Assembly: GCF_900113765.1 (NCBI RefSeq)
Contig: NZ_FOQO01000011.1
Location: 164,558 to 228,557 of the forward strand
Length of the DNA: 64,000 nucleotides
Origin: Parapedobacter indicus
GTDB lineage: Bacteria > Bacteroidota > Bacteroidia > Sphingobacteriales > Sphingobacteriaceae
Direction: 5' to 3'
Shown one piece after another: positions 33,581 to 43,594 of this stretch (position 1 is the first letter of the stretch; the number at the start of each line of letters is the position of its first letter). The position numbers and the translations under genes are program-made. The notes below the pieces were generated by a model. That model was given only the letters and a program-made list of their open reading frames with translations. It ran no database searches and was not told the origin of the DNA.

Positions 33581-34597
33581 ATGACGGAATTTTCCTCGGA
33601 GCGCGACGAATTCACGCATGGTTTACTGGCAGACGGAGGTGTTCACAAGGAGGCATTGAAGGAAGGCACGGTTACGATAAGTCGTTTTGGTGTTTTTAGT
33701 TATTATCAAATCAGCACCTTCTATGCGGTTGATCGTTGTCGTATAGTAGCGCAGCCGAGACCCGAAGTCCGTTTAATTTTTGTCTCAAAGGGACAGCACA
33801 TCCACATCGGATGTGACGGAGAAACAAAGTCTTTTTCGGCTGGAGAAAGTAATTGTCTGTTGGTGATAGAAGGCTGCACGCAGGACGTGGTTATTCAGAG
33901 TGATGGAGCTGTTGAACTATTTATGCTTGTTGTCGGCCTTTCAGATATTTCCTTGCCGATTGCCGATAGCCAGCCACGTCTCCTTGATTTTCTGAAAGCC
34001 AAAAGCTGCACCTGGTTATTGGATGAGCTAAATATGGTGTTAGGAATGAGGAAAATCGGTGTCATCCAACAAATACTCCATGAAAAGAAGCCTACCTATT
34101 TGCAGGCGGCCTACATGCAGTTGAAGTTGGCCGAGTTGTTCGTTCTATTTTTGGAGAAAGCGGATAAATTGGGTAGCTCGGAAGTGTTGACGCAGCTACG
34201 GCCGGATGAGTTAGAACGCGTCCGGAAAGTTCGCGATATGCTGCGCGATGATCCGGCCGCTTCTTATTCGCTGGTTGGATTAGCGCATACGGTCGGTACC
34301 AATGAAACGACCCTGAAAACTCACTTTAAAGCGGTGTATGGAGTGACGGTTTTTGGCTACCTAACGGCATGCCGCATGGAGCGCGCAAAGACCTTATTGG
34401 TGAAGGAGAATCTGAAAGTAGCCGTGGTGGCGCAGGAAGTGGGCTATAAATATGCATCACATTTTTCAGCAGCTTTCCGCAAATATTTCGGTTATCTACC
34501 CACGAAACTCCTGCGAATGGTTGTATCTGTTCCTGCCTATTTGTCGACTGCTGCGTTTTCAGAAGGAAATTATTTAAGTTTGCCGCTCCTAATTTAA
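33581..34597 (+). CDS. AraC-family transcriptional regulator (PchR-like context)
   Basis: 338 residues. The N-terminal 210 residues form a ligand or oligomerisation domain without a clear signature. The C-terminal 100 residues hold two helix-turn-helix units: SLVGLAHTVGTNETTLKTHF and VAVVAQEVGYKYASHFSAAF, then FGYLPTKLL. Divergent from the XusABC-like siderophore operon, so it probably senses the cognate siderophore and activates the operon, as PchR does for pyochelin in Pseudomonas. That parallel is inference. The MATE gene starts 16 nt downstream. Confidence 0.88.
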   Translation: MTEFSSERDEFTHGLLADGGVHKEALKEGTVTISRFGVFSYYQISTFYAVDRCRIVAQPRPEVRLIFVSKGQHIHIGCDGETKSFSAGESNCLLVIEGCTQDVVIQSDGAVELFMLVVGLSDISLPIADSQPRLLDFLKAKSCTWLLDELNMVLGMRKIGVIQQILHEKKPTYLQAAYMQLKLAELFVLFLEKADKLGSSEVLTQLRPDELERVRKVRDMLRDDPAASYSLVGLAHTVGTNETTLKTHFKAVYGVTVFGYLTACRMERAKTLLVKENLKVAVVAQEVGYKYASHFSAAFRKYFGYLPTKLLRMVVSVPAYLSTAAFSEGNYLSLPLLI

Positions 34598-34613
34598 ACA
34601 GGGAGGGGCAAAC

Positions 34614-35978
34614 GTGCGTCAAGGATTCAAATCATACAAACCGTACGCGCTCAGTACACTTGTACTGGCCGGGCCGGTCGTGATTTCCCAATTGGGCCAG
34701 ATGTTGGTGCAGACCGCAGACAGCATTGTGGTGGGACATTTTGCAGGTACCATTCCGCTCGCAGCGGTCTCGTTAGTGCACAGTGTATTTATGATCGTAA
34801 TGGTCATCGGCATTGGTATTTCCTATGGCCTTACGCCATTAATAGCACAAGAAAACGGTCGTAAAAACCATGCAGAATGCGGAGTGCTGCTTTCCAATAG
34901 CCTATTCATCAATATCCTATCCGGGCTCTTGCTGTTTTGCTTTGTCTATTTCGGATCGATGGCGGCGATCGATCATCTTGGGCAGGACCCGGCTGTGGTA
35001 CGTGAAGCGAAACCCTATCTCTTCATCCTCAGTCTGTCCATCGTTCCATTAATGGTCTTCAATACGTTCAAGCAATTTGCCGAGGGATTGGGATTTACCA
35101 GGCAGGCGATGAATATCACCATATGGGGAAACGTGCTGAATGTGCTGTTGGCGATCGTTTTTGTGAAAGGCTTGTTTGGCGTGGCGCCGATGGGGGTAAG
35201 CGGGGTGGGGTATGCAACACTCATTGACCGTTGCCTGATGGGGATCGTAATGGGCATGTATGTGTTTCGATCTGTCAACTTTACACGTTACCTCGCGCAA
35301 TTCAATGTTTGGCACGTAGGTTGGGTACGGTGTTTCGCGTTATTGAAAATCGGCGCCCCGGTAGCGATGCAATATGTATTCGAAGTGGGAGCTTTCGCCG
35401 CCGCGGCAGTAATTGCTGGGACGATCGGAGCCAACGAACAGGCTGCCCACCAAGTAGCCATCACCCTCGCTGCGACAACGTATATGATGGCGAGTGGAAT
35501 AGCGTCTGCTGCCACCATCAAGACGGGCAACAGTTACGGAAACCGGAATGTTTTCCGACTGCGACGGTTTGCTTCTTCGAGTTACCTGATTGTGTTGGTT
35601 TTTATGGGGTTATCGGCCTTGCTTTTTACCGTATTTAACCATTATTTACCTTGGATTTTTACCAGCGATACGGTTGTTATTGGCATAGCAGCCCAATTGT
35701 TAATTATTGCCGGACTGTTCCAGCTTTTTGATGGCACACAGGTGGTCGGCTTGGGCATTCTGAGGGGGATGGGAGATGTGAATATTCCCACATTAATTAC
35801 TTTTGTAGCCTATTGGGTAATAGGACTTCCGGTTGCCTACCTGCTGGGAATCGTAATGGATATCGGCGTGTCGGGGATATGGTATGGGCTGACACTCGGC
35901 CTGCTTACTTCGTCGGTATTACTGTATGCAAGATACCGCAGGGTAGTGGCGAAGTTCAGATTATTCCATCACACTTAG
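34614..35978 (+). CDS. MATE family efflux transporter
   Basis: 454 residues with twelve predicted membrane helices in two six-helix halves, and the MATE segments GPVVISQLGQMLVQTADSIVVG at the start and VLNVLLAIVFVKG. Exports organic cations, drugs or metabolites using Na+ or H+. The start is a GTG at 34614, chosen because a good purine-rich ribosome-binding site (GGGAGGGG) lies 5 nt upstream. Located 16 nt behind the AraC gene, so possibly co-transcribed. Export of a siderophore-related compound is one possibility, not evidence. The 3' end overlaps the convergent E2 gene by 4 nt. Confidence 0.92.
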   Translation: MRQGFKSYKPYALSTLVLAGPVVISQLGQMLVQTADSIVVGHFAGTIPLAAVSLVHSVFMIVMVIGIGISYGLTPLIAQENGRKNHAECGVLLSNSLFINILSGLLLFCFVYFGSMAAIDHLGQDPAVVREAKPYLFILSLSIVPLMVFNTFKQFAEGLGFTRQAMNITIWGNVLNVLLAIVFVKGLFGVAPMGVSGVGYATLIDRCLMGIVMGMYVFRSVNFTRYLAQFNVWHVGWVRCFALLKIGAPVAMQYVFEVGAFAAAAVIAGTIGANEQAAHQVAITLAATTYMMASGIASAATIKTGNSYGNRNVFRLRRFASSSYLIVLVFMGLSALLFTVFNHYLPWIFTSDTVVIGIAAQLLIIAGLFQLFDGTQVVGLGILRGMGDVNIPTLITFVAYWVIGLPVAYLLGIVMDIGVSGIWYGLTLGLLTSSVLLYARYRRVVAKFRLFHHT

Positions 35979-37309
35979 ACCTCTCGATTCACATTCCAAT
36001 TTTCCAGGTAGTCAGCCACTCGTTTGACAAAACGGCCTCCGAGTGCGCCATCTACTACACGGTGATCGTACGATAACGATAGGTACATCAGGTGCCTGAT
36101 ACCGATGAGGTCCCCATGTTCGGTTTCAATAACTGCGGGTTTCTTTGTGATGGTACCGACAGCCAAAATAGCCACTTGCGGCTGGTTAATGATCGGCGTA
36201 CCCATGATGTTGCCGAATGCGCCGATGTTGGTCAGCGTAAACGTTCCATCCTGGATATCATCGGGACGTAATTTATTTGTTCTCGCGCGATTCGCCAAAT
36301 CATTTACCGCTTTGCTGAGCCCCACGAGACTCAGTTGATCGGCATTCTTAATAACCGGAACAATCAGGTTGCCCGTAGGCAAAGCCGCCGCCATTCCGAC
36401 ATTGATGTTGCGTTTTTTAATAATCTGCGTTCCACTGACAGAAATGTTCACCATGGGGAAGTCCCGCAAGGCCTTGGTTACAGCCTCGATAAAAATAGGC
36501 GTAAAGGTAATTTTCTCCCCTTCGCGCTTTTCGTAAGCGTCTTTTATTTTGTTGCGCCAGCTAACCAGGTTGGTTACATCGGCTTCCACAAACGAGCAGA
36601 CATGGGGCGAAATCTGTTTGCTACGAACCATGTGTTCGGCAATCAAACGACGCATGCGGTCCATTTCAATGATTTCGTCTTGAGGAGATAGGGTAATGGC
36701 TGCCGGAGGTGGGGCCGAATAAACCGTCTCGGTTGCGACGTGGGATACCTGAGATGCTTCGTACGCGTCGGATCCTTGTTGCTGGGTAGCTTTTTTTGTT
36801 TCCAGGTAGTTTAGTATATCTTGCTTGGTTACCCTTCCTTCACTGCCAGTACCGGAGATGCGATCCAGTTCTGCTAGGCTGACTCCTTCTTCGTTGGCGA
36901 TATTTTTGACCAAAGGTGAATAAAAACGCCCTTCTCCACCTCTGGAAAGGTGTCCATCCGCTGCGTCTTCCAATTGCTCGACCCCGGGAATGTTAGGTGC
37001 AACGGCATCGTCGTCAGTCATTTCAGACGGGGCGTTCTGTTCGCGGGTCACCGGTTCCTCATCGCTCCCCTCGGTTTCAATGATCGCAATGACATCCCCC
37101 ACTTGGGCAATGTCGTTTTCCGCAAAGCGTTGCTCTTTTAATATTCCGGATACGGGAGAAGGAACGTCGGAATCCACTTTATCCGTGGCAATTTCCAATA
37201 CCGGTTCGTCTTCTTCAATCGAATCACCGGGATGCTTCAACCACCTCACTACAGTTGCTTCTGATACGCTTTCGCCCATTTTGGGCAATTGTAGGTTATA
37301 TATTGCCAT
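35975..37309 (-). CDS. 2-oxo acid dehydrogenase E2 component (dihydrolipoamide acyltransferase)
   Basis: 444 residues. A lipoyl domain (1-80, lipoyl-Lys in EIATDKVDSDVPSP at about residue 45) is followed by an acidic linker. Next come the E1/E3-binding domain (YSPLVKNIANEEGVSL, about 130-165), a second linker, and the acyltransferase domain with ITNIGAFGNI and the catalytic LSYDHRVVDGALGG near the end. Sequence pattern is closest to branched-chain 2-oxo acid or 2-oxoglutarate E2 of Bacteroidota. The E1 and E3 genes are not in this window, so the substrate is open. Confidence 0.9.
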   Translation of the reverse strand: MAIYNLQLPKMGESVSEATVVRWLKHPGDSIEEDEPVLEIATDKVDSDVPSPVSGILKEQRFAENDIAQVGDVIAIIETEGSDEEPVTREQNAPSEMTDDDAVAPNIPGVEQLEDAADGHLSRGGEGRFYSPLVKNIANEEGVSLAELDRISGTGSEGRVTKQDILNYLETKKATQQQGSDAYEASQVSHVATETVYSAPPPAAITLSPQDEIIEMDRMRRLIAEHMVRSKQISPHVCSFVEADVTNLVSWRNKIKDAYEKREGEKITFTPIFIEAVTKALRDFPMVNISVSGTQIIKKRNINVGMAAALPTGNLIVPVIKNADQLSLVGLSKAVNDLANRARTNKLRPDDIQDGTFTLTNIGAFGNIMGTPIINQPQVAILAVGTITKKPAVIETEHGDLIGIRHLMYLSLSYDHRVVDGALGGRFVKRVADYLENWNVNREV

Positions 37310-37479
37310 ATTGAATGCTCGTTTTATCCGCGCAAACCCGCATACTAATTACGTCCGTTTGCCTATCAAAATCGGCCTAAGTTACATAAATAATTGATTA
37401 AAAAATAAACATCAAAATTTAATTTCGTTTATATGTGTATATAAGAAATTTAATAATGTATAATTAGGGGGAATTCAGG

Positions 37480-38733
37480 TCACTTGCGGTCTTTTTCGGA
37501 ATTTAACAATTGCCAAAGCATCCCTAAAGCGGCCATGGAGGAGCGCTCGATGTTGATGGCCCGATCCTGGCCAAACAGGTATTTCCGGGCAGTTACATGG
37601 TCTTTTCCAGCTACAGCGATCCATACCAGCCCAACAGGTTTTTCGGGTGTACCGCCTTCGGGGCCAGCGATTCCACTTACCGCAATGGCATAGTGGGTGC
37701 GGAAAACTGTCTTGGCGCCAACAGCCATTTCCCGTACCGTTTCCTCACTTACAGCTCCATACTGATCGAGTGTCTCCTCTTTGACACCAAGTACGGAATG
37801 TTTTACGGCATTTGAATACGTAACTGCACCGCCTTCAAACATGGAACTACTGCCTGGCAAAGAGGTGATGAGCCGTGCAATATTTCCCCCCGTACAGCTT
37901 TCGGCGGTCGATAACAAAAGTTCGTGTTCCTGCATGAAATCCCGGATCAACTTTTCGAGGGTCGTGTCTTCGTCTGCAAGAAAATATTCCCCAATGCGTT
38001 CCTTCAATTGATCAGCGAAGGTTTGTGTTTCTTGTTTCAGCCTTTCCTGATTTTCTCCGATCGCCGTGAGTCGCAATCGTACCAATCCGGGTTTGGGCAG
38101 ATAAGCGAGATGGATATGAGCAGGTAATGCAGCTTCGATATCTGCGATTTTTTCGGCTAGGAAAGACTCTCCGATGCCGCCTGTCAGCAGGGTGTGGTGC
38201 CACACAGGTACGCGCCCATCCAAGCTGCGGAGGCGGGGCAACACGCGTTCCCGCATGATATGCTTCATTTCGAAAGGGACACCTGGCATAATCACATAGG
38301 GTCTTTCCTTATGGGTTATCCACATGCCGGGTGCCGTGCCCATTTCGTTGAACAATACCTCGCTTTTCTCCAGTACATCGGCTTGCCTTCGGTTAATTTC
38401 CAGTATGGGACGGTTGCCTCGCCGGAAGATGGCCTCGACATGGGCCAGTACTTCGGGAGCGCGGCGCAGACCGCAGTCGAAATAAGTGGAAAGTGTTTGT
38501 TTGGTCACGTCGTCTTTGGTAGGACCCAATCCCCCGGTTACCAGAATAAGATCGGCTCTACCTGAGGCCAATGTCAGCGCTATGAGGATGTCTGACGGGT
38601 CGTCCGCAACAGAACTTATTTGTTTGACATGGATGCCGATCGAATTCAATTGCTGTGCAATCCAAGCCGAATTGGTATCGACGATTTGACCGATGAGGAT
38701 TTCATCGCCTATGGTAATGATCTCTGCTTGCAT
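37480..38733 (-). CDS. cinA: CinA-like nicotinamide-nucleotide amidase / MoCF protein
   Basis: 417 residues. The N-terminal MoaB/Mog-like domain has GDEILIGQIVDTNSAW, VTGGLGPTKDDVT and MPGVPFEM. The C-terminal CinA domain has AESCTGGNIARLITSLPGSS and GGAVTYSNAVK, typical of PncC nicotinamide mononucleotide deamidases. It recycles pyridine nucleotide by-products; the older link to competence is species-specific. It starts 3 nt after lptD on the same strand, so the two are co-transcribed. Confidence 0.94.
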   Translation of the reverse strand: MQAEIITIGDEILIGQIVDTNSAWIAQQLNSIGIHVKQISSVADDPSDILIALTLASGRADLILVTGGLGPTKDDVTKQTLSTYFDCGLRRAPEVLAHVEAIFRRGNRPILEINRRQADVLEKSEVLFNEMGTAPGMWITHKERPYVIMPGVPFEMKHIMRERVLPRLRSLDGRVPVWHHTLLTGGIGESFLAEKIADIEAALPAHIHLAYLPKPGLVRLRLTAIGENQERLKQETQTFADQLKERIGEYFLADEDTTLEKLIRDFMQEHELLLSTAESCTGGNIARLITSLPGSSSMFEGGAVTYSNAVKHSVLGVKEETLDQYGAVSEETVREMAVGAKTVFRTHYAIAVSGIAGPEGGTPEKPVGLVWIAVAGKDHVTARKYLFGQDRAINIERSSMAALGMLWQLLNSEKDRK

Positions 38734-38736
38734 ATA

Positions 38737-41370
38737 TTAGAAACCTCCGAAGTTATCGTTTCGCTTGGTCAATTTCAGATCCTGCAGAATAGAAGCCTTG
38801 GCGCGGATGGTTACATTATAACTTTGGAATCGCCCGAAAGGCACCCATCCGAAAGACATATCCCAGCAATGCAAATCGCGGTAAATGCTGAAACGCGTCA
38901 TGGAAACCTCCTTCTGTCGGAAATCGTAACCCGAATTGAATTGAACCTTCCATTTTGGAGTCAGGCTGAAGTCACCATGTACATTTAATGTCGCGGTTAC
39001 CCTCGATTGGTTTCCCGGATTCGAGTACTGAAAACTAAACGAACCCGCCAAGTTCCAGGGAATATTGAAATCAACAAATGCATTAGGATCTGAACTGATA
39101 CGGGCCAATTGCTGCTGCTGTTCGGGCGTCATGTTGGGTTTCTGTGCGTCCAGCGAATCAAGGCCCTGTTGACGGCTTTTATTGGCGTCGGGATTGAAAC
39201 TGTAGTCGAATGATAAGCCAAATTGCGTAAGACGGGCAAGCTTGCCATCCTGGATGGCGTACCGGTTCACCCGCCTTTCCGCCATTCTATCATAACTATA
39301 TGGGTCAAATGTACCATTGAAATTGAGGTTGATTTTCTGATTGAATAATGCGGTACGCCCAGAAAAGTTGATGTTGGATAATTTAAAAGAATCCGCAACG
39401 AAATTATAATTTCCACTGAAAGTTAATCCCTGTAAAATGGGGACTTTCTTAACTCCACCATCGGTTGTGTCCTTTTTGCTTAAGATTTTTGCTTCCAGGT
39501 TATTGTCAATGGAAAAGCCGATCCCCATGGAGCGGCCACTTCCCGGCGACCCATACTTGCTTCCCTGGAAAATGGAATAGAGATTTTCTTCTCCCCGTGC
39601 ATCAATATACCGGCGATAAAATCCATACATCGGATCGGAAAAGTCCGGGCGGTAATTAAGGTTAAATGAGGGAGTGATGACATGCCGCATCGCTTGGATC
39701 TTTCCGATTTTTGGATACATTCCATAAATTTTAGTCGATAAGCCCGAAGAGACAGAATAATCATATGACCGACGGAACCCCTGGACGGTATCCCGGAGTT
39801 CCTCAAATCCATTTACGGTATTTTCCAGCCTCCGGCGGTAGGTCTGAAAGTGCCATCCCTCGTTGTAGCTTACACTGCTATTAAACTGGAAGTACTTCAG
39901 CACATTCAGTGAAAGGCTTACGGGAATGCTGTGCTGGAAGCCATGCTGGAACTGCCCCAGCGTCTCTTTACTGAACAAACCGGTTTCCTTTGCATTCAGT
40001 GTATTATCTCCGCGCAGGGAATAACTGACATTGATCCGTTGATACCACTTCTGTTCACCTACACGGTCTTTGGAATCAAATGGATTGAATGAAGCAACGC
40101 TTAGTGAAAACGTAGGAAGATCCAAAGAAACCGTCTGGTTCGCCATATCCTGCGAATGCCGCATACTGGCGGTAAAATTTACTTTCCCATCGGCGAAGGT
40201 CCGGCCATAGCTGATACTGGAATTCATGGTATTCCGGGTGATTTCCTCGTAATTGGTCGAGCCTGCTGCGGCCGTGTTATGTGCGTATCCACTCGTGCCG
40301 AATTGTACGCTAGCACTAAACGTAGTGCCGGGATTGGCTTCCTGCAACTGCGTATGGTTCCAGTTCACACGGAAATCGTGCCGTGCTCGGTATTGGTCTG
40401 TTCCTTCCACGCCGCTTTTCGTATTGGCAAAATTGATGTTAAATCCACCATTATACTTATAATTCACGCGGTAGCGTGTTAGCACAGAAGTTTCCCAGGA
40501 ACCCTTCGAATACAGGGTTCCTCTCAATTCACTGTCCCAATAGTCGTTGAATGCAAGATACCAGCCAATGTCTCGCATGTAGAAGCCCCGATTGAATTCT
40601 TCGCCAAACGTGGGGAACAAAAAGCCTGAGGAACGTTTGTTCGGTTTAGGGAAAAAGCCGAAAGGAATGGTAATGAATCGCAGTGGAACACCTTCCATTA
40701 CGAGATAGGCCGGTCCTGAAATAATCTGATTTTCGGTAACAATTCCCTTGCTTATCTGGATGCCGAAATGTGTATGCGGTTGGGGTAAATTACAAGTGCT
40801 ATACATGCCGTGGTACAACGACATCTCATTATACTGATCCTTACGCACCCTGCTTGCCTGGATAAACCCTCCATCGACCTCGGTAAAGATGCCAAAGGTG
40901 ACGCCATTTCCGGTGTCGAAGTTGTACCGGAGTGAATCGACGGCTTTTGGGGGTTCATTCGGAAAGATGACTACCGGGCGACCTGAATATTTGTTATTAT
41001 GGTCAATGAGCCCGCTGGCAAAAACTTCGTTGATCGACTGATCCACACGGATATAGTCGGCTGCAAGTTCAAATCCTTCATATTTAACTTTGGCGTCGCC
41101 GTATAAGTGGATGATGTTGGTTTTGAGTTCCGTGACCTGAGAGTCTGCTGCGGCAATCGTAACCATGGCCTTCAATCCATCGGTGGAGTCTCTTCGGGCA
41201 GTGTCGGCTTTGTTACCGAGCGAATCGGTCGCCAGTGTATCTGCAAGGGCATTTCGCGTGGTGTCAGATGGAAGCGTTGCGGGGGAACTTTCCTGCCCAT
41301 ATAGGGTTATACAGGAAAATACCGTTAATAATAGTAAAAAAAAGACAGCAACAGACCTCAAATTTGACAA
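38737..41370 (-). CDS. lptD: putative LPS-assembly outer membrane protein LptD
   Basis: 877 residues with a signal peptide (VAVFFLLLLTVFSC), a low-complexity Asp/Thr linker, and an OstA/LptA-like N-terminal domain (IHLYGDAKVKYEGFELAADY, about residues 85-200). A large barrel domain follows with strands such as GFLFPTFGEEFNRGFYMRD. This is the Bacteroidota form, annotated as putative LPS assembly protein. It places lipopolysaccharide in the outer leaflet. The expected partner LptE is not next to it. cinA follows by 3 nt; the amidase gene is divergent across a 78-nt region. Confidence 0.9.
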   Translation of the reverse strand: MSNLRSVAVFFLLLLTVFSCITLYGQESSPATLPSDTTRNALADTLATDSLGNKADTARRDSTDGLKAMVTIAAADSQVTELKTNIIHLYGDAKVKYEGFELAADYIRVDQSINEVFASGLIDHNNKYSGRPVVIFPNEPPKAVDSLRYNFDTGNGVTFGIFTEVDGGFIQASRVRKDQYNEMSLYHGMYSTCNLPQPHTHFGIQISKGIVTENQIISGPAYLVMEGVPLRFITIPFGFFPKPNKRSSGFLFPTFGEEFNRGFYMRDIGWYLAFNDYWDSELRGTLYSKGSWETSVLTRYRVNYKYNGGFNINFANTKSGVEGTDQYRARHDFRVNWNHTQLQEANPGTTFSASVQFGTSGYAHNTAAAGSTNYEEITRNTMNSSISYGRTFADGKVNFTASMRHSQDMANQTVSLDLPTFSLSVASFNPFDSKDRVGEQKWYQRINVSYSLRGDNTLNAKETGLFSKETLGQFQHGFQHSIPVSLSLNVLKYFQFNSSVSYNEGWHFQTYRRRLENTVNGFEELRDTVQGFRRSYDYSVSSGLSTKIYGMYPKIGKIQAMRHVITPSFNLNYRPDFSDPMYGFYRRYIDARGEENLYSIFQGSKYGSPGSGRSMGIGFSIDNNLEAKILSKKDTTDGGVKKVPILQGLTFSGNYNFVADSFKLSNINFSGRTALFNQKINLNFNGTFDPYSYDRMAERRVNRYAIQDGKLARLTQFGLSFDYSFNPDANKSRQQGLDSLDAQKPNMTPEQQQQLARISSDPNAFVDFNIPWNLAGSFSFQYSNPGNQSRVTATLNVHGDFSLTPKWKVQFNSGYDFRQKEVSMTRFSIYRDLHCWDMSFGWVPFGRFQSYNVTIRAKASILQDLKLTKRNDNFGGF

Positions 41371-41448
41371 TGAATACTATTTTTGCAATAATTCAAAATT
41401 GGCACAAAATTAATTAAAATAGTTAGGATTTTGGTGTATTACATCGAC

Positions 41449-42294
41449 ATGATAAAACATCTCACAACATATATTCTTTGTTTCTTTTCCTTATACCTAC
41501 TAATTCCAACGATTTCTTTCGCAAATAAGTATCAGGATACGCTTTATACCGTAAAAACCATCGTGCTCGATGCGGGGCATGGCGGAGATAAGCCGGGTAC
41601 GAGGGGAGCCATATCATTGGAGAAAGACGTGGTGTTGCAGGTAGCGCTGAAGCTGGGAAAAGCTATTGAGGCCAAAATACCCGGTGTGAAGGTGCTTTAT
41701 ACACGTACCACAGATGTTGATGTGGAGTTATATAAGCGCATCGAATTTGCCAATGACAAGAAAGCGGATTTATTTATTTCCATTCATTGCAATGCTACAC
41801 CTGCGCGGAGAATACGACGACGTAACAGCAAAGGAAAGTATTATTATGTCACCAGCCAAAACAAAACAGTTAGAGGCACGGAAACCTTTGTTTCAGGATT
41901 TGGCAGGCTGGGAGAGCAAGATGCGGCACTGCGCGAAAATGCTGATATTCTCCTCGAAGACAATTATCAGGAAAACTACCAGGGTTTCGACCCCAATGAT
42001 CCAGGGAGCTATATCGTATTTTCATTGATGAAAAATCAATACCGGGATAAAAGCATCCGGCTGGCATCATTCATTCAGGAGGAGTATGTCAAGTCTGGGC
42101 GGGAAGATCGTGGCGTACAAGAACAAAGCCTAGCCGTGTTGGCACGTGCAGGAATGCCTGCAGTATTGACTGAAATAGGGTTTTTAAGCAACCCAAATGA
42201 AGAGACGTTCATGAATTCTGAAAAGGGCCAGGCTGAAATCGTTGATAACTTGGTAGAAGCAATCAAAGCCTATAAACGGCAGGTTGAGCGTTGA
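41449..42294 (+). CDS. N-acetylmuramoyl-L-alanine amidase (Amidase_3)
   Basis: 281 residues with a signal peptide (TTYILCFFSLYLLIPTISFA). The zinc-dependent Amidase_3 domain has VLDAGHGGDKPG (first His ligand), the Glu of SLEKDVVLQ, LFISIHCNA (second His) and the catalytic Glu in VLTEIGFLSNP. Cleaves the stem peptide from MurNAc during cell separation or turnover. The start at ATG 41449 gives the signal peptide; a GTG six codons upstream is possible. MlaD follows on the same strand. Confidence 0.93.
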   Translation: MIKHLTTYILCFFSLYLLIPTISFANKYQDTLYTVKTIVLDAGHGGDKPGTRGAISLEKDVVLQVALKLGKAIEAKIPGVKVLYTRTTDVDVELYKRIEFANDKKADLFISIHCNATPARRIRRRNSKGKYYYVTSQNKTVRGTETFVSGFGRLGEQDAALRENADILLEDNYQENYQGFDPNDPGSYIVFSLMKNQYRDKSIRLASFIQEEYVKSGREDRGVQEQSLAVLARAGMPAVLTEIGFLSNPNEETFMNSEKGQAEIVDNLVEAIKAYKRQVER

Positions 42295-42410
42295 CAGAAT
42301 CGCGCTAAACAATATGGACGGGAACGTTGTTTTATGGATGGACGGTATCGTTTTTGCTTGTCTTTTTGCAAAAACAAAAACGGAAGCATAGAAATACAAA
42401 AACTCGGCGT

Positions 42411-43355
42411 GTGAAGATAGCAAATGAAACGAAAGTGGGCATATTGGCGGTCGTAGCCATTGCCATCTTAATCTTGGGATATAGTTTTCTGAAAGGAAAC
42501 GATGTGTTCAGTAGCGACCACACGTTTTACGCAACGTATGACCGCGTGGATGGGCTCACCGAGTCCAAGCCTGTTCTTGTAAATGGTTACCAAATTGGCC
42601 GTGTGTCGGATATGCAGTTGCAATCGGACGGTCGCATTCGAACCGAATTCAAGGTACAGCGTAATTACGCCATCCCCGCCAATACGGTGGCGCTTCTCGC
42701 CAGTACCGATTTGTTGGGAGGCAAAGCCATCGTTTTTGAGTTGGGCAACGGATCGACGTATGCCAAAGATGGCGACGAATTGACGGCGGGAATACAGAAA
42801 AACATTATGGAGCAGGTTGAGCCCATCCAAAAAAAGGCTCAGGATATCGCTGCCGTATTGGATTCGGTATTGAGCTCCATTAACAACACAATCAATAAAG
42901 ATTTCCAACGGGATTTTAATCGAAGTATCAATAGCATTGCCAATTCCCTTCAAAACCTCGAAGGTATTACCCGCCAATTAGACGGACTGGTGGTCTCCGA
43001 ACGGAATCGCATCAGTCATATCATGGGGAATGTGGAATCCATTACCGATAACCTTAAAAATAACAATGAACGAATTGGCAATGTCTTGGCCAATTTGGAC
43101 AGTATCACCGATCAAGTGGCCAAAGCTAATTTTGCGCAAACCATTCTTAGTGCCAATAAGGCGATGGCCGATTTCCAGTCGATTACAGATCGAATCAATC
43201 AGGGGCAAGGATCAATCGGTATGCTGTTGAATGATGAACAGCTATACAACAACCTCAATCAGGCTTCACAAAATCTGGAAGAACTGATCGCAGATATGAA
43301 AGCGCGGCCGGGTCGGTATGTGCATTTCTCCGTGTTTGGCCGTAAAAAAGATTGA
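42411..43355 (+). CDS. MlaD family phospholipid transport protein (MCE domain)
   Basis: About 314 residues from GTG 42411 (KIANETKVGI). One N-terminal membrane helix is followed by a single MCE/MlaD domain (FYATYDRVDGLTESKPVLVNG, about residues 35-120). A long helical tail with coiled-coil-like repeats of Asn and Leu (residues 140-300) comes next. MCE proteins form hexameric rings moving phospholipid between inner and outer membranes. The long helical tail suggests a tube-like form rather than the short E. coli MlaD. mlaE and mlaF are not in the window. The open frame upstream to 42327 lacks the family N-terminus. Confidence 0.9.
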   Translation: MKIANETKVGILAVVAIAILILGYSFLKGNDVFSSDHTFYATYDRVDGLTESKPVLVNGYQIGRVSDMQLQSDGRIRTEFKVQRNYAIPANTVALLASTDLLGGKAIVFELGNGSTYAKDGDELTAGIQKNIMEQVEPIQKKAQDIAAVLDSVLSSINNTINKDFQRDFNRSINSIANSLQNLEGITRQLDGLVVSERNRISHIMGNVESITDNLKNNNERIGNVLANLDSITDQVAKANFAQTILSANKAMADFQSITDRINQGQGSIGMLLNDEQLYNNLNQASQNLEELIADMKARPGRYVHFSVFGRKKD

Positions 43356-43396
43356 AAAGTTGAAGATTAATTGAACGTTGAAAGTGAAAAAAGGTA

Positions 43397-43427
43397 TTGT
43401 CGTTTTAAAGAATTAACTTTACCTTTG
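43397..43427 (+). promoter_or_regulatory. promoter of tRNA-Leu
   Basis: TTG (43397-43399), 20-nt spacer, TACCTTTG (43420-43427). Expected start near 43434, 15 nt before the tRNA. Confidence 0.75.
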
Positions 43428-43448
43428 CAGTCCAAATAAAATCCTACT

Positions 43449-43530
43449 GCGGAAGTGGCGTAATTGGTAGCCGCACCAGACTTAGGATCTGGCGCCGCAA
43501 GGCGTGGGGGTTCGAGTCCCTTCTTCCGCA
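43449..43530 (+). tRNA. tRNA-Leu(TAG)
   Basis: 82-nt class II tRNA. The acceptor stem GCGGAAG pairs with CTTCCGC, with discriminator A. The D-loop has AATTGGTAG, the anticodon loop CTTAGGA has anticodon TAG, reading CUN leucine codons. The long variable arm CGCCGCAAGGCG is typical of leucine tRNA, and the T-arm has GGTTCGAGTCC. The CCA end is not encoded. Confidence 0.97.
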
Positions 43531-43535
43531 CTTCG

Positions 43536-43565
43536 ATCCTCCCGAAAGCATCGGGAGGATTTTTT
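43536..43565 (+). terminator. intrinsic terminator after tRNA-Leu
   Basis: ATCCTCCCGA (43536-43545), 5-nt loop, TCGGGAGGAT (43551-43560), then T tract to 43565. It starts 6 nt after the tRNA. Confidence 0.92.
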
Positions 43566-43594
43566 ATATATGCGATAAACGCTTAAAATTGAGT

